DNA of 64,000 bases from assembly GCF_900128995.1 (NCBI RefSeq), contig NZ_FQUE01000006.1, positions 1 through 64,000 of the forward strand, given 5' to 3'. Each line of letters opens with the position of its first letter. Within the stretch, counting starts at the first letter, position 1. The DNA is from Loktanella atrilutea (GTDB taxonomy: Bacteria > Pseudomonadota > Alphaproteobacteria > Rhodobacterales > Rhodobacteraceae). The position numbers and the translations under genes are program-made. The notes below the pieces were generated by a model. That model had not been told where the DNA came from. It did not search any database and worked only from the letters and a program-made list of their open reading frames with translations. Shown here one piece after another: positions 35,052 through 45,262 of this stretch.

Positions 35052-35708
35052 ATGGCGCACCAGCTGACCTTCGACTGGCCGGTGGGCGTGGCGCTGGGAG
35101 ACGAGGATTTCTTCGTCGCCGCCCCCAACCGCGAGGCCTATGCCATGGTCGGCGCACCCGCCGCATGGCCGCAGGGCAAACTGGTGCTGACCGGGCCGGA
35201 GGGATCGGGCAAAAGCCACCTTGCCCGTGTCCTTGCGGCGCGCGCCGATGCCCGGATCGTCGCGGCGGGCGATCTGCCGGACGACCTGCGCCCCGACGGC
35301 GCCGTGGTGGTGGAAGATGCGGACCGCCTGCCCCGTGCGCGCGAGGAGGCGCTGTTCCACCTGCACAATCACATGGTCGCGCACCGGTTGCCCCTGCTGC
35401 TGACCGCGCGCAGCCTGCCGGCACGCTGGGACGTGGCGCTGCCCGATCTGGCCAGCCGGATGCAGGCGACGACGCCCGCCAGCATCGCGGCACCCGACGA
35501 CGCCCTGTTGCAGGCGGTGCTGATGAAGCTGTTCGCGGATCGCCAGATCCTGCCGCCGCCGGGCGTCGTCAGCTACCTTGCGGCGCGGATCGAACGGTCC
35601 TTTGCCGCGGCGCAACGGATCGTCGCGGCGCTCGATGCCATGGCGCTGCAACACAAGCGGGCGATCACCGTGAAGCTGGCGGCGCAGGTGCTGGACAGCC
35701 CGGCGTGA
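35052..35708 (+). CDS. hdaA: DnaA-related regulatory inactivator HdaA
   Basis: A 218-residue AAA+ protein related to the DnaA core that promotes hydrolysis of DnaA-ATP after replication start, limiting re-initiation. The N-terminal MAHQLTFDWP contains the QLxFDxP clamp-binding motif that ties it to DnaN. Walker A GPEGSGKSH (about residues 47-55) is intact, Walker B appears as VVVEDADR, and the lid domain follows. The start is 2 nt after the transporter stop, so the two are co-transcribed; ppk1 follows after 28 nt. Confidence 0.93.
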   Translation: MAHQLTFDWPVGVALGDEDFFVAAPNREAYAMVGAPAAWPQGKLVLTGPEGSGKSHLARVLAARADARIVAAGDLPDDLRPDGAVVVEDADRLPRAREEALFHLHNHMVAHRLPLLLTARSLPARWDVALPDLASRMQATTPASIAAPDDALLQAVLMKLFADRQILPPPGVVSYLAARIERSFAAAQRIVAALDAMALQHKRAITVKLAAQVLDSPA

Positions 35709-35736
35709 CTGTTGTGAGACTTGTCACACGCCTGCC

Positions 35737-37926
35737 ATGAAAACCGGTCAGAAGGCCCCGATGATGAACGCTGATTTTCTGGAACACGGCGCCCCCGACC
35801 CGGTCGCGCTGGACATCGACCTGACCACCGCCGACCGCTTCGTGAACCGCGAACTGTCGTGGATCGGGTTCAACATGCGCGTGCTGGAAGAGGCGGAAAA
35901 CACCCGCGTGCCGCTGCTGGAACGCCTGCGGTTCCTGTCGATCAGCGCCACGAACCTTGACGAGTTCTATACCGTGCGGGTCGCGGGCCTGCGCGAGCTG
36001 GCCCATGCGGGCAACACGACGCCCGGTCTGGACGGGCGGACGCCCGCGGAACAGCTGGGCCTGATCGACGTGAAGGCACGCGAGTTGATGGACCGTCAGC
36101 AGACGGTGTTCCGCGCCCTGACGACCGAAATGGCGGCGGCGGACATCCATATCCTCAACCGCACCGACCTGACGGAAGAGGATATCGCCTTCCTCGGTGA
36201 TTTCTTCCTCGAACAGGTGTTTCCGGTGCTGTCGCCGCTGGCGATCGATCCGGCGCACCCCTTCCCCTTCCTGCCGAACGAGGGCTTCGCCCTTGCGCTG
36301 CAACTGGAACGCGCCAGCGACAAGCGGGCCCTCCGGGCCCTGTTGCCGGTGCCGGCGCAGATCAGGCGGTTCGTCCGGCTGCCGGGCGATGATTTCCGCT
36401 TCGTCCCGCTGGAAGAGCTGCTGCTGCAGTTCGTCGGGCGGCTTTATCCCGGCTACAAGGTCAAGGGGAACTGCGCCTTCAAGGTGCTGCGCGACAGCGA
36501 TCTCGAGCTTGAGGACGAGGCCGAGGATCTGGTGCGCGAGTTCGAGGTCGCGTTGAAGCGCCGGCGGCGCGGCGAGGTCGTGCGGCTGAAGATTTCCGAC
36601 AACGCCCCCGCCCCGCTGCGGGTGCTGATCATGCAGGAGTTGCATGTGACGGAGGAGGAGGTCGTCAACGTCGACGGGCTGATCGGCATTTCCGATCTGG
36701 CGGAACTGGTGCTGGACGACCGGCCGGACCTGCTGTGGCCGCCGTTCAGCCCGCGGGTGCCGGAACGGGTGCAGGACCACGACGGCGACATGTTCGCGGC
36801 GATCCGGCAGAAGGACATGCTGCTGCATCACCCCTACGAGACCTTCGACATGGTGATCCGCTTCCTGACGCAGGCGGCGCGCGATCCGGACGTGGTGGCG
36901 ATCAAGCAGACGCTGTATCGGACATCCAAGAAGTCGCCCATCGTCGAGGCGCTGTGCGAGGCGGCGGAGGACGGCAAATCGGTCACGGCTCTGGTCGAGT
37001 TGAAGGCCCGGTTCGACGAGGCCGCCAACATCCGCCAGTCCCGGCGGCTGGAACGCGCAGGCGCGCATGTCGTCTATGGCTTCCTGAACTACAAGACCCA
37101 TGCCAAGATCAGCACCGTTGTCCGGCGCGAGGGCGACAGGCTGGTCACTTATACCCACTTCGGCACCGGAAACTATCACCCGATCACGGCGCGGATCTAC
37201 ACGGACGTGTCGCTGTTCACCTGCGACGCGGCGCTGGGGCGGGATGCGACGAAGGTCTTCAACTACCTGTCGGGCTATGCCCAGCCGGAGGGGCTGGAGA
37301 ACCTCGCGATTTCCCCCATCAGCATGAAGGGTCGGCTGATCGATATGATCGAGGCGGAGGCCGCCAATGCACAGGCGGGCAAGCCCGCGGTGATCTGGGC
37401 CAAGATGAACAGCCTAATCGAGAAGGACGTGATCGATGCGCTTTATGCGGCGTCGCTGGCGGGGGTGAAGATCGACCTTGTGGTGCGCGGCATCTGCGGG
37501 CTGCGGCCGGGCGTCGTGGGGCTGTCGGAGAATATCCGGGTCAAGTCCATCGTGGGCCGGTTCTTGGAACACAGCCGGATCGTCTGTTTCGGCGCGGGGC
37601 ATACCCTGCCCAGCAAGAAGGCGCGGGTCTTCATCAGTTCCGCCGACTGGATGAGCCGGAACCTCAATCGCCGGGTGGAGACGCTGGTCGAGATCACGAA
37701 CAACACCGTCAAGGCACAGATCGTCAGTCAGATCATGGCGGCCAACATGGCCGACGTGGCGCAAAGCTGGGTGATGCAGGCCGACGGCACCTTCGTACGC
37801 GCCACATGGCCCGAGGGGGAGTTCGCCTTCAACTGCCACCGCTTCTTCATGGAGAACCCCTCGCTGTCGGGGCGGGGTTCGGCGGGCGCGTCCGACGTGC
37901 CACAGCTGACCCATACGGAGGACTGA
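35737..37926 (+). CDS. ppk1: Polyphosphate kinase 1
   Basis: Makes polyphosphate from ATP, reversibly. A 729-residue PPK1 with the N-terminal domain from RFVNRELSWIGFNMRVLEEA, the head domain, and two catalytic C-terminal domains. The autophosphorylated histidine lies in YKTHAKISTVVRR, and a second conserved histidine region FGTGNYHPITARIYTD is intact. The C-terminal MSRNLNRRVETLVEI is also characteristic. It is followed after 57 nt by the exopolyphosphatase gene, so both directions of polyphosphate metabolism are co-expressed. Confidence 0.95.
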   Translation: MKTGQKAPMMNADFLEHGAPDPVALDIDLTTADRFVNRELSWIGFNMRVLEEAENTRVPLLERLRFLSISATNLDEFYTVRVAGLRELAHAGNTTPGLDGRTPAEQLGLIDVKARELMDRQQTVFRALTTEMAAADIHILNRTDLTEEDIAFLGDFFLEQVFPVLSPLAIDPAHPFPFLPNEGFALALQLERASDKRALRALLPVPAQIRRFVRLPGDDFRFVPLEELLLQFVGRLYPGYKVKGNCAFKVLRDSDLELEDEAEDLVREFEVALKRRRRGEVVRLKISDNAPAPLRVLIMQELHVTEEEVVNVDGLIGISDLAELVLDDRPDLLWPPFSPRVPERVQDHDGDMFAAIRQKDMLLHHPYETFDMVIRFLTQAARDPDVVAIKQTLYRTSKKSPIVEALCEAAEDGKSVTALVELKARFDEAANIRQSRRLERAGAHVVYGFLNYKTHAKISTVVRREGDRLVTYTHFGTGNYHPITARIYTDVSLFTCDAALGRDATKVFNYLSGYAQPEGLENLAISPISMKGRLIDMIEAEAANAQAGKPAVIWAKMNSLIEKDVIDALYAASLAGVKIDLVVRGICGLRPGVVGLSENIRVKSIVGRFLEHSRIVCFGAGHTLPSKKARVFISSADWMSRNLNRRVETLVEITNNTVKAQIVSQIMAANMADVAQSWVMQADGTFVRATWPEGEFAFNCHRFFMENPSLSGRGSAGASDVPQLTHTED

Positions 37927-37983
37927 CGCGGGGCGGCAGGCGTTGACACCGCCGCCGCGCGCGTCACATGTTGATCACCTGCC

Positions 37984-39552
37984 ATGACCCGGGACGACCA
38001 GCCGATGACGGACGACACCGCCACCGAGACCATCGACTGGGGCCCTTTCGGGCGGCCGCTGTTCAATGACGAAGCGTCGCAGAGCCTTGGGCGGGTGGGC
38101 GTCGTGGACGTGGGCTCGAACTCTGTCCGGTTGGTGGTGTTCGACGGGGCAGCGCGCAGTCCCGCCTATTTCTACAACGAAAAGATCATGTGCGCGCTGG
38201 GCGCCGGCCTGTCGGAGACGGGCACGCTGAACCCGCAGGGCCGCGTGCGCGCCCTGTCCGCGATCCGCCGCTTTGCCGCGCTGGCCGAGGGCATGGGCAT
38301 CGCGCCGCTGACCGCCGTGGCCACGGCCGCCGTGCGCGAAGCCACGGACGGCGCCGATTTCCGGGCGGAGGTGGAGCGCGAGACCGGCATCAAGCTGTGG
38401 GTCATCGACGGCGAGGAAGAGGCGCGGCTGTCGGCGCAGGGCGTCCTGCTGGGCTGGCCCGGCAGCTACGGCATGGTCTGCGACATCGGCGGATCGAGCA
38501 TGGAATTGGCCGACCTGTCGGACGGACGTGTGGGCCACCGTGTGACATCCCCTCTCGGTCCGCTGAAGTTGCGCGAGGTGAAGGGCGGCAAGAAGGCCCT
38601 GAAGACGCATATCAAGGGGATCGTGGCCGACCTGCACGCGAAGATGGACCACGAGACGGGGATGCGCCTGTTCCTGGTCGGTGGGTCGTGGCGGGCCATC
38701 GCGCGGGTCGACATGGAACGGCGCGGCTATCCGCTGACCGTGCTGCACGAATACCGCATGACGGCCCGGCGCATCGGCGACACGGCGAAATACATTGCAT
38801 CCGCCGACCTGCAGGAGCTGCGGGGCCGCTGCGGGATTTCCGACAGCCGGATGTCGCTGGTGCCGCTGGCGGTGCTGGTGCTGAAGGAGCTGGTGCGCAC
38901 CTTCAAGCCGCGCGACGTGGCCGTGTCGTCCTACGGCATCCGCGAGGGGATGCTCTACGAGCAAATGCCGCGCGCCCTGCGCGAGCGCGATCCGCTGATC
39001 GAGGCCTGCCGCTTTGCCGAGGCCAAGGACGCCCGCCTGCCCGGCTTTGGCAGGCTGCTCTATGACTTCGTGAAGCCGCTGTTTCCCCGCGCCAACTGGC
39101 AGCGGCTGCGGATCATCAAGGCCGCCTGCCTGCTGCATGACGTGAGCTGGCGCGCGCACCCCGATTACCGGGCCGAGATCACCTTTGACAACGCGACGCG
39201 CGCAAACTTGGGCGGGCTGAAACATTCGGAACGGGTGCAGCTGGGGCTGGCGCTGATGAAGCGCTATTCCTCCAAGACGCCGGACGGACGCTTTGCGCCG
39301 CTCTTCGCGATGCTGACGCCGGAACAGATGAAGGAGGCGGACGTCCTTGGTCGCGCCATGCGGTTCGGCGCGATGCTCTGGCTTGATGGCGACACCCCAC
39401 CGGGGACGATCAAGTGGAACGCGAAAGCGAAACACCTGACCCTGACCCTCGCGGCCGGGGCACGCCCGCTTTACGGCGAGGTCGCCGAGGCGCGGCTGGC
39501 GGCGCTGGCACAGGCGATGGACGCGACCTTCGAGGTCAAGTTCAAGGGCTAG
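37984..39552 (+). CDS. ppx: Exopolyphosphatase (Ppx/GppA family)
   Basis: Hydrolyses polyphosphate ends, or pppGpp in the GppA branch. A 522-residue protein with the ASKHA-fold phosphate loops VGVVDVGSNSVRLVVF (about residues 38-53) and VCDIGGSSMELADL, the catalytic Glu region in TAAVREATDG, and a C-terminal HD-like helical domain with LLHDVSWRAHPDYRAE. The pairing with ppk1 favours exopolyphosphatase. It may start at ATG 37984 or 38005 (MTDDT). Its stop overlaps the convergent secreted-protein gene by 4 nt. Confidence 0.92.
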   Translation: MTRDDQPMTDDTATETIDWGPFGRPLFNDEASQSLGRVGVVDVGSNSVRLVVFDGAARSPAYFYNEKIMCALGAGLSETGTLNPQGRVRALSAIRRFAALAEGMGIAPLTAVATAAVREATDGADFRAEVERETGIKLWVIDGEEEARLSAQGVLLGWPGSYGMVCDIGGSSMELADLSDGRVGHRVTSPLGPLKLREVKGGKKALKTHIKGIVADLHAKMDHETGMRLFLVGGSWRAIARVDMERRGYPLTVLHEYRMTARRIGDTAKYIASADLQELRGRCGISDSRMSLVPLAVLVLKELVRTFKPRDVAVSSYGIREGMLYEQMPRALRERDPLIEACRFAEAKDARLPGFGRLLYDFVKPLFPRANWQRLRIIKAACLLHDVSWRAHPDYRAEITFDNATRANLGGLKHSERVQLGLALMKRYSSKTPDGRFAPLFAMLTPEQMKEADVLGRAMRFGAMLWLDGDTPPGTIKWNAKAKHLTLTLAAGARPLYGEVAEARLAALAQAMDATFEVKFKG

Positions 39553-39935
39553 AGTTCGACGTCGGCGGCGTCTTCGCGCGGGACGTAGCGGGGGGCATCG
39601 GGCTTGCGCGGGATGATGATATCACCGTTCGGCAGGATTTTGGGCGGCATGTAGTTCGAGATGTCGTCGATATTGGCCATGATCTCGGCCAGCGCCGGGC
39701 CCATCTCCTCTCGCAGCATCTTCATCGCGGGGCCGACGTCGTCGGCCAGATCCTGCAGGTCACGCAGTGCAGGTGCCGCCTGGGACATCAGGCCGCGGAA
39801 CAGAAGCTTCGCGCCCTCCTCCATCAGGTCGCGGCCGGGGGCCGGGTCCTGCTGTTCCTGCGGGGGATCGGACATCTGGGCCATGGCGGGCACGGCGGCG
39901 ACGGCAATCAGGCTGGCGATGATGAACTGTTTCAT
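39549..39935 (-). CDS. Secreted protein of unknown function
   Basis: A 128-residue protein with a clear signal peptide (KQFIIASLIAVAAVPAMA, cleavage before QMSD). The mature part has a Gln/Pro-rich start, a helical middle (EEGAKLLFRGLMSQAAPALRDLQDL), and a C-terminal DISNYMPPKILPNGDIIIPRKPD that resembles a short beta hairpin. I know this type as conserved in Rhodobacteraceae, sometimes mislabelled as an AAA+ ATPase, but there is no Walker motif. It is convergent with ppx and 3 nt downstream of the EEP-family gene on the same strand. Confidence 0.78.
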   Translation of the reverse strand: MKQFIIASLIAVAAVPAMAQMSDPPQEQQDPAPGRDLMEEGAKLLFRGLMSQAAPALRDLQDLADDVGPAMKMLREEMGPALAEIMANIDDISNYMPPKILPNGDIIIPRKPDAPRYVPREDAADVEL

Positions 39936-39938
39936 GCC

Positions 39939-40982
39939 CTAGGAGGTAGGGCCGCCCCCGGGGGTTGCCAAGGGGGGCGGCAGGTCGATCACGACGGGAA
40001 AGTGATCGGAGGCGTGCAAAAGCGCCGACCGCAGCACCGGGTCGTCGTAGCAGGCGCGCGTATCGAAGGGGTGCCAGATCGTCCAGCGCGGCTGCCGCGC
40101 GGCCAGATCGGAGCTGACCATGATGTAGTCGAGCAGCGCCGACAGGTAGCGATCGTCGTGACGGAACCGCGCCGTTGCGGGCATCGCGGCGCTGGGCCCC
40201 GCCATCGCCAGCCTTGCGTGCGGGTCGAACAGGGGGACGGCACCGTCCTCGCCCAGCACGATGTCGACGCCGGACCGGCCGAAAAGCGCCTCGAACGCGT
40301 CGAGGCCCGGACCGTCGTTGAAATCGCCCATGACGAGCAGCGGGCGGTGCCGGGCCAGCAGTTGATCGACCCGCGCGCGTAGCCAGACGCATTGCGCCAG
40401 TTGCTTGCGGCGGTTGGCGATGTGGACCTGCCGCAGGCGGTCGGGCGGGCCGTCGACGTGGGTCGCCTTGGATTTGGCGTGGACCCCGATCAGCGACAGG
40501 CTGCCATGGCCGGGGGCCGTCAGCGTGACCTCCAGCGGAGGTTTCGACCAGCGGACCGTATCCGGGCGGGCGTCGTTGTCCAGATCGACGGTGAAACTGC
40601 CATCGAACCGGGGCGCCAGAGGGCTGTCCAGCGGCGCATGGACTGCCGTGACGCGGTCCGGATCGTAAAGCAGCGCGATCTCCTGCTGCGTGTCGTTGGC
40701 AAAACCGGTCAACACAGCCCGTGTGCGCAGGCCGAAGCGGTCGGCAAAGACGGTCAGCGCGGTGACGGTGCTGCGGTGGCGCGAGGTGTCCGGCGCCTCG
40801 ATCACCATGACGGCATCGGCGTCGAGGCGTGCGAAGACCGTGCCGATAGCCGCGATCTGCTCGGCCCGGGTGACGCCCCAGCGTCCAGACCAGCCGTCGT
40901 CGTCCAGCAGCATATCCGCGTCATCGAAAAGGGCGTTGAACCATTCCACGTTCCATGTCGCCAGCCGCAGCGGCGGGATCAC
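39939..40982 (-). CDS. Endonuclease/exonuclease/phosphatase (EEP) family protein
   Basis: A 347-residue metal-dependent phosphodiesterase or phosphatase of the DNase I-like fold. Seen: RLATWNVEWFN at the N-terminus with the metal-binding Asn, VMVIEAPD with the acid position, GVHAKSK, LLVMGDFNDGPG with the catalytic Asp/Asn, and ASDHFPVVIDLP with the final Asp-His. No signal peptide. The start is a GTG at 40982 overlapping the stop of the DnaJ/TerB gene (GTGA), which gives translational coupling; ATG starts lie only far upstream inside that gene. Substrate unknown. Confidence 0.82.
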   Translation of the reverse strand: MIPPLRLATWNVEWFNALFDDADMLLDDDGWSGRWGVTRAEQIAAIGTVFARLDADAVMVIEAPDTSRHRSTVTALTVFADRFGLRTRAVLTGFANDTQQEIALLYDPDRVTAVHAPLDSPLAPRFDGSFTVDLDNDARPDTVRWSKPPLEVTLTAPGHGSLSLIGVHAKSKATHVDGPPDRLRQVHIANRRKQLAQCVWLRARVDQLLARHRPLLVMGDFNDGPGLDAFEALFGRSGVDIVLGEDGAVPLFDPHARLAMAGPSAAMPATARFRHDDRYLSALLDYIMVSSDLAARQPRWTIWHPFDTRACYDDPVLRSALLHASDHFPVVIDLPPPLATPGGGPTS

Positions 40983-41659
40983 TGACGCAGGTCCGCGATG
41001 TCTTCCCACGCGCGGTTGATCGCGACGAGGCGCTTTTCCGCGAGCTTGACCGCTTCCTCGGGGACGCCGCGGGCCAGCATCCGGTCGGGGTGGGTGTCGC
41101 GCACCTGCCGACGCCACGCGGCGCGGATCGTGTCGAGGTCGGCGTCCGGATCGACGCCCAGAACGTCGTAGGGGTCGCGGGTTGCGTCAGGCACAAATTG
41201 CGCTCGGATGCGGGCGAAGCGGCGGTCGTCGAAGCCGAAGATCTGCGCGACGCGCGACAAAAAGGCATCCTCGGACGGGTGATAGCTGCCGTCGGCCAGC
41301 GCGATGTGAAACAGCCCCTCCATCAGGTCGCAGAGCGGCGCGGTGTCGTTGCCGAACATGCGCTTGATCCGGATGGCGTAATCCTCGAACCCGGCGACAT
41401 CGGTGCGGGCCATATTGAACAGGCGCGCGGCGTTCGCCTCTTCCTGCGGAGGAATGTGGAAGACCTCTCGGAAGGCTGCGACCTCTGACCTTGTCACGGT
41501 GCCGTCGGCCTTGGCCATCTTGGCCCCCAGCGCGATGACCGCGATGGTGAAGGCGACGGACCGATCGGGCGGCGTGCGCAGCTTTTCGAAGATGGCGGAC
41601 AGGCTTTCGCCCGCGCGCAGGGCGGCAATGGCATCGGCTATGCGGGTCCAGATAGACAT
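40979..41659 (-). CDS. TerB-DnaJ (DjlA-like) co-chaperone
   Basis: A 226-residue protein with a TerB-like helical domain (about residues 25-150; KMAKADGTVTRSEVAAF and ALADGSYHPSEDAFLSRVA) followed by a C-terminal J domain (about 160-226) with the HPD motif in VRDTHPDRM. It should stimulate DnaK ATPase activity. Unlike E. coli DjlA there is no obvious N-terminal membrane anchor. The stop overlaps the EEP gene start. Confidence 0.88.
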   Translation of the reverse strand: MSIWTRIADAIAALRAGESLSAIFEKLRTPPDRSVAFTIAVIALGAKMAKADGTVTRSEVAAFREVFHIPPQEEANAARLFNMARTDVAGFEDYAIRIKRMFGNDTAPLCDLMEGLFHIALADGSYHPSEDAFLSRVAQIFGFDDRRFARIRAQFVPDATRDPYDVLGVDPDADLDTIRAAWRRQVRDTHPDRMLARGVPEEAVKLAEKRLVAINRAWEDIADLRQ

Positions 41660-41669
41660 GTGACCGACC

Positions 41670-42161
41670 CTAGAGCATCTTTTGCAGAAGGATAAGGTCG
41701 ATCCAGCGGTCGAACTTGCGACCGACCTGCGGCAGATGCGCCACGCGGGCGAAGCCCAAAGCTTCGTGGAAGGAGATCGCGCCCGGATTCTCGGAGCTGC
41801 AGGCTGCGATGAGGCTGTGCATGTCGCGGTCGCGGGCGTGGTCGCAAAGCGCCGTCATCAGGGCGCGACCGATCCCCTGGCCGCGTGCCGTCGGGCCGAG
41901 GATGACGGAGTGCTCTGCCGTGTGCAGATAGCCCGCCCCGCCGCGGAACTGTGCGTATGTGGCGAAGCCTGCGATGCCATCGTCGGCGACGGCGACGAGG
42001 AAACCGTGGGCTGCCTGCCGTTCGGCGATCAGGGCGGCGACCTCGGCTTCTGATTTCGTCGCGGGGTTGAAGGTGATCGCGGTGTCACGGATCACCGGGT
42101 TCCAGATCGCCGCGATGGCCGGGGCATCATCTGCCGTCGCAGGGCGGATGCGGACCGTCAC
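41670..42161 (-). CDS. GNAT family N-acetyltransferase
   Basis: A 163-residue acetyl-CoA-dependent transferase. The CoA-binding motif appears as VILGPTARGQGIGRALMTAL (Q-G-x-G), and the family start TVRIRPATADDAPAIAAIWN is typical of the phosphinothricin acetyltransferase-like branch, as is ISFHEALGFARVAHLPQVGRKFDRW. The acceptor is unknown; methionine sulfoximine/phosphinothricin-type or other amines are possible. It overlaps the upstream VOC-family gene by 4 nt. Confidence 0.88.
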   Translation of the reverse strand: MTVRIRPATADDAPAIAAIWNPVIRDTAITFNPATKSEAEVAALIAERQAAHGFLVAVADDGIAGFATYAQFRGGAGYLHTAEHSVILGPTARGQGIGRALMTALCDHARDRDMHSLIAACSSENPGAISFHEALGFARVAHLPQVGRKFDRWIDLILLQKML

Positions 42162-42763
42162 AGGGTCACGCGCCCGTTCGGCGTATCGAGGGTCGCGGCG
42201 AAGCCCGCGGCGCCGGTGGTGAAGACCACGCGGGCATCGGTCAGGTCAAGGGCGTCACGCAGCCGGTCGGCCTGCGGGTGGCTGACCTGCCAGCGGATCA
42301 GGCGGCACCCGGATTCTGCAAGATTTTTCGTGGGATGCATCGCGTCCTTCGCCCATTGGATGAGGGTCGGCATGGCGCCGTCCAGCGGCAGGTGGCCGTC
42401 ATCGGGCACGGTGATCTGCCAGTGCAGGTCGCCGCGTGTCAGCGGGACCGCAGGACCGGGATCGACGGGGGCCGCAGCGATGGCGGCACGCAGATCCTGT
42501 GTCCGGCAGATCCAGTTCGCGGGCCGCGGCGGGCCACTGAACTGATCGAGACCGAACCAGGCAGGCCGACCGGTCGGCGCAGCGGCAGGGTCGACGGCGA
42601 TGAGTTCGAGGTAGAGGTCGCCCAGTCCCATCAGCCGGTTATGCGTTCCGTAGCGGTCGTGGCGGCCTCCGGGCTGGAACGGCGCACCGAGGCGCCGTTC
42701 CAGCGCCTTCGCCGCGGCGGCGAGGTCGGTGCAGGCGATGGCGATGTGATCGAAGGTCAGCAT
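42158..42763 (-). CDS. VOC family (glyoxalase-like) protein
   Basis: A 201-residue protein with two VOC-type beta-alpha-beta modules. The N-terminus LTFDHIAIACTDLAAAAKALE contains the metal-ligand-like DH, GRHDRYGTHNRLMGLGDLYLELIAVD follows, and a second module lies after residue 110. It resembles the glyoxalase-like domain family found beside GNAT genes in Rhodobacterales. The reaction is unknown. Start ATG 42763; overlap of 4 nt with the acetyltransferase. Confidence 0.8.
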   Translation of the reverse strand: MLTFDHIAIACTDLAAAAKALERRLGAPFQPGGRHDRYGTHNRLMGLGDLYLELIAVDPAAAPTGRPAWFGLDQFSGPPRPANWICRTQDLRAAIAAAPVDPGPAVPLTRGDLHWQITVPDDGHLPLDGAMPTLIQWAKDAMHPTKNLAESGCRLIRWQVSHPQADRLRDALDLTDARVVFTTGAAGFAATLDTPNGRVTL

Positions 42764-42796
42764 GTCTGGTGGCGGTGGTCCGGTCCGCGGACGGCG

Positions 42797-42829
42797 GGCA
42801 CGCCCGTTTGCGCCGCGAACGGACGTGCC
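42797..42829 (-). terminator. Stem-loop after the mutase gene
   Basis: GGCACG (42797-42802) pairs with CGTGCC (42824-42829) and CCGTT with AACGG, a stem of 11 bp with a 1x1 mismatch and 9-nt loop. It lies 52 nt after the stop of the mutase gene. No U-tract. Confidence 0.45.
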
Positions 42830-42880
42830 TTCGGCGGGAGGTTATCCGGCCAGATGAATGCGGATACCCGGCAAGGCATG

Positions 42881-45007
42881 TCAGGACCGCGCGTCGCGGA
42901 TCAGCCTGAGGATATCGGCGGCGGCCTTGGGGATGTTCGTGCCGGGACCGAAGATCGCCTTGACGCCCGCGTCGGTCAGGAACTGGTAGTCCTGCTGGGG
43001 AATGACGCCGCCGCAGATCACGAGGATGTCGCCGGCGCCGGCGTCTTCCAGCGCCTTGACGAGCTTGGGGGCGAGGGTCTTGTGACCGGCGGCTTGGCTG
43101 CTGATGCCGATGACGTGGACGTCGTTGTCGATGGCGTCCTGCGCCGCCTCTTCCGGCGTCTGAAAGAGGGGGCCCACGTCGACGTCGAATCCGATATCGG
43201 CGAAGGCGGTGGCGATGACCTTGGCACCCCGGTCGTGACCGTCCTGCCCCATCTTGACGACCAGCATGCGCGGGCGGCGGCCTTCCTCGGCGGCGAATTC
43301 CTCCACGTCCTTCTGGATCTGCGCGAAGCCGTCATCGCCCTCGTAGGCGGCGCCGTAGACACCGGCGAGGGTCTTCACCTCCGCCCGGTGGCGGCCGAAG
43401 ACCTCCTCCATTGCCGTGCTGATCTCGCCCACGGTGGCGCGCTGCCGGGCAGCTTCGACGGCGGCTTCCAGCAGGTTGCCGCCGTCCTTTGCCCGCCGGG
43501 TCAATTCCGCGAGAGCGGCGTCGCAGGCGGGCTGGTCGCGACCGTCGCGGGTTTTCCGCAACCGCGCGATCTGGCTGTCGCGGACCCCTGCGTTGTCGAT
43601 GTCGCGGATGTCGATCGGGTCTTCCTTGTCCTTGCGATACTTGTTGACGCCGACGATGACCTCGGTGCCGCGGTCGATGTCGGCCTGCCGCTTCGCCGCC
43701 GTCTCCTCGATCCGCATCTTCGGCATGCCGGAGGCGACGGCCTTGGTCATGCCGCCCATCTCCTCGACCTCGTCCATCAGCGCCCATGCCGCCTCTGCCA
43801 GATCGTGGGTCAGCTTTTCGACGAAGTAGCTGCCGGCGAGCGGGTCGACCACCTTGGTGACGCCCGTCTCCTCTTGCAGGATCAGCTGGGTGTTGCGGGC
43901 GATGCGGGCGGCGAAGTCGCTGGGCAGCGCGATGGCCTCGTCGAGGGCGTTGGTGTGCAGGGACTGGGTGCCGCCGAGCACGGCGCTCATCGCCTCGTAG
44001 GCGGTGCGGACGACGTTGTTGTAGGGGTCCTGTTCCTGCAGGCTGACGCCGCTGGTCTGGCAGTGAGTGCGCAGCATCGAGGATTTGGGATCCTGGGGCT
44101 GGAACTCCTCCATCACGCGGGACCAGAGCAGGCGGGCGGCTCGCAGCTTCGCCGCCTCCATGAAGAAGTTCATGCCGATGGCGAAGAAGAAGGACAGACG
44201 TGGTGCGAAGGCATCGACGTCCATGCCGGCCTTGATCGCCGCGCGGACGTATTCGCGCCCGTCGGCAAGGGTATAGGCGAGCTCCTGCACGAGGTTCGCG
44301 CCGGCCTCCTGCATGTGGTAGCCGGAAATCGAAATGGAGTTGAACCGCGGCATTTCTTTCGCCGTATATTCAATGATATCCGAGATGATCCTCATGCTGG
44401 GTTCGGGTGGATAGACGTAGGTGTTCCGCACCATGAATTCCTTGAGGATGTCGTTCTGGATCGTGCCGGAGAGGACGGCGCGGTCGTGCCCCTGCTCTTC
44501 TCCCGCCACGATGAAGCTGGCAAGGATCGGGATCACAGCACCGTTCATCGTCATCGAGACCGAGACCCTGTCCAGCGGGATGCCGTCGAAGAGGATCTTC
44601 ATGTCCTCGACCGAGTCGATGGCGACCCCGGCCTTGCCGACATCCCCCTCGACCCGAGGGTGATCGCTGTCGTAGCCGCGGTGGGTGGCGAGGTCGAAGG
44701 CGACCGAGACCCCCTGCTGACCACCCGCGAGGGCTGCGCGGTAGAAGGCGTTGGATTCCTCGGCGGTGGAGAAGCCGGCATACTGGCGGATCGTCCAGGG
44801 ACGGCCCGCATACATCGTGGCCTTGACGCCGCGGGTGTAGGGCGCCTGCCCCGGGATGCCGCCCATGTGCGGCAGGTCGGCCACGTCCTCTGCCGTGTAG
44901 AGAGGCTGGACGTCGATGCCTTCGAGCGTGTGCCATGTCAGGTCGGAGAGCGCGCGGCCGCGCAGTTCCCCGGCAGCGATCCTGGTCCAGTCGGATTTAT
45001 CGGTCAT
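42881..45007 (-). CDS. scpA: Methylmalonyl-CoA mutase
   Basis: Converts methylmalonyl-CoA to succinyl-CoA using adenosylcobalamin, the last step of propionyl-CoA assimilation. A 708-residue single-chain catalytic subunit: N-terminal barrel with [30 protein letters not shown] and [12 protein letters not shown], then a C-terminal B12-binding domain with the cobalt-ligand motif [13 protein letters not shown] near residue 590 and a GG motif ([11 protein letters not shown]). ATG 45007 was chosen; longer in-frame starts would run through the 255-nt divergent gap. It shares the cluster with pccA and pccB but has its own transcription start, as a DUF4174 gene and a membrane-protein gene lie between. 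Confidence 0.95.
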   Translation of the reverse strand: MTDKSDWTRIAAGELRGRALSDLTWHTLEGIDVQPLYTAEDVADLPHMGGIPGQAPYTRGVKATMYAGRPWTIRQYAGFSTAEESNAFYRAALAGGQQGVSVAFDLATHRGYDSDHPRVEGDVGKAGVAIDSVEDMKILFDGIPLDRVSVSMTMNGAVIPILASFIVAGEEQGHDRAVLSGTIQNDILKEFMVRNTYVYPPEPSMRIISDIIEYTAKEMPRFNSISISGYHMQEAGANLVQELAYTLADGREYVRAAIKAGMDVDAFAPRLSFFFAIGMNFFMEAAKLRAARLLWSRVMEEFQPQDPKSSMLRTHCQTSGVSLQEQDPYNNVVRTAYEAMSAVLGGTQSLHTNALDEAIALPSDFAARIARNTQLILQEETGVTKVVDPLAGSYFVEKLTHDLAEAAWALMDEVEEMGGMTKAVASGMPKMRIEETAAKRQADIDRGTEVIVGVNKYRKDKEDPIDIRDIDNAGVRDSQIARLRKTRDGRDQPACDAALAELTRRAKDGGNLLEAAVEAARQRATVGEISTAMEEVFGRHRAEVKTLAGVYGAAYEGDDGFAQIQKDVEEFAAEEGRRPRMLVVKMGQDGHDRGAKVIATAFADIGFDVDVGPLFQTPEEAAQDAIDNDVHVIGISSQAAGHKTLAPKLVKALEDAGAGDILVICGGVIPQQDYQFLTDAGVKAIFGPGTNIPKAAADILRLIRDARS

Positions 45008-45262
45008 CGGTCGTCCCCCCTCGTATGATGTGATCGGGCCTGCGGATGTTCCCCGCCCGGCGCGGGTCGGATGGCCCCTTGATGGCGGTCCCTGCGGCAA
45101 AGGTCAAAAGCGGATCGTCTGGGCCCTGCCGGGCGTCGCGCGTGGTGCGGGGCGCGGCCGGACGCCCCCACGGTGCAAGCGATGGCAGCGCCCGCTGCGA
45201 TCGTCGGCAGGGCCGAGATGACGCACTTCGCAGGGGCGCCTTGCCGCCCTATATGAGATGAC

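Noticed and set aside
42278-45028. A 916-codon plus-strand open frame opposite the methylmalonyl-CoA mutase
   Set aside because: Antisense to a complete mutase and the VOC gene; no domain pattern; typical GC-driven shadow.
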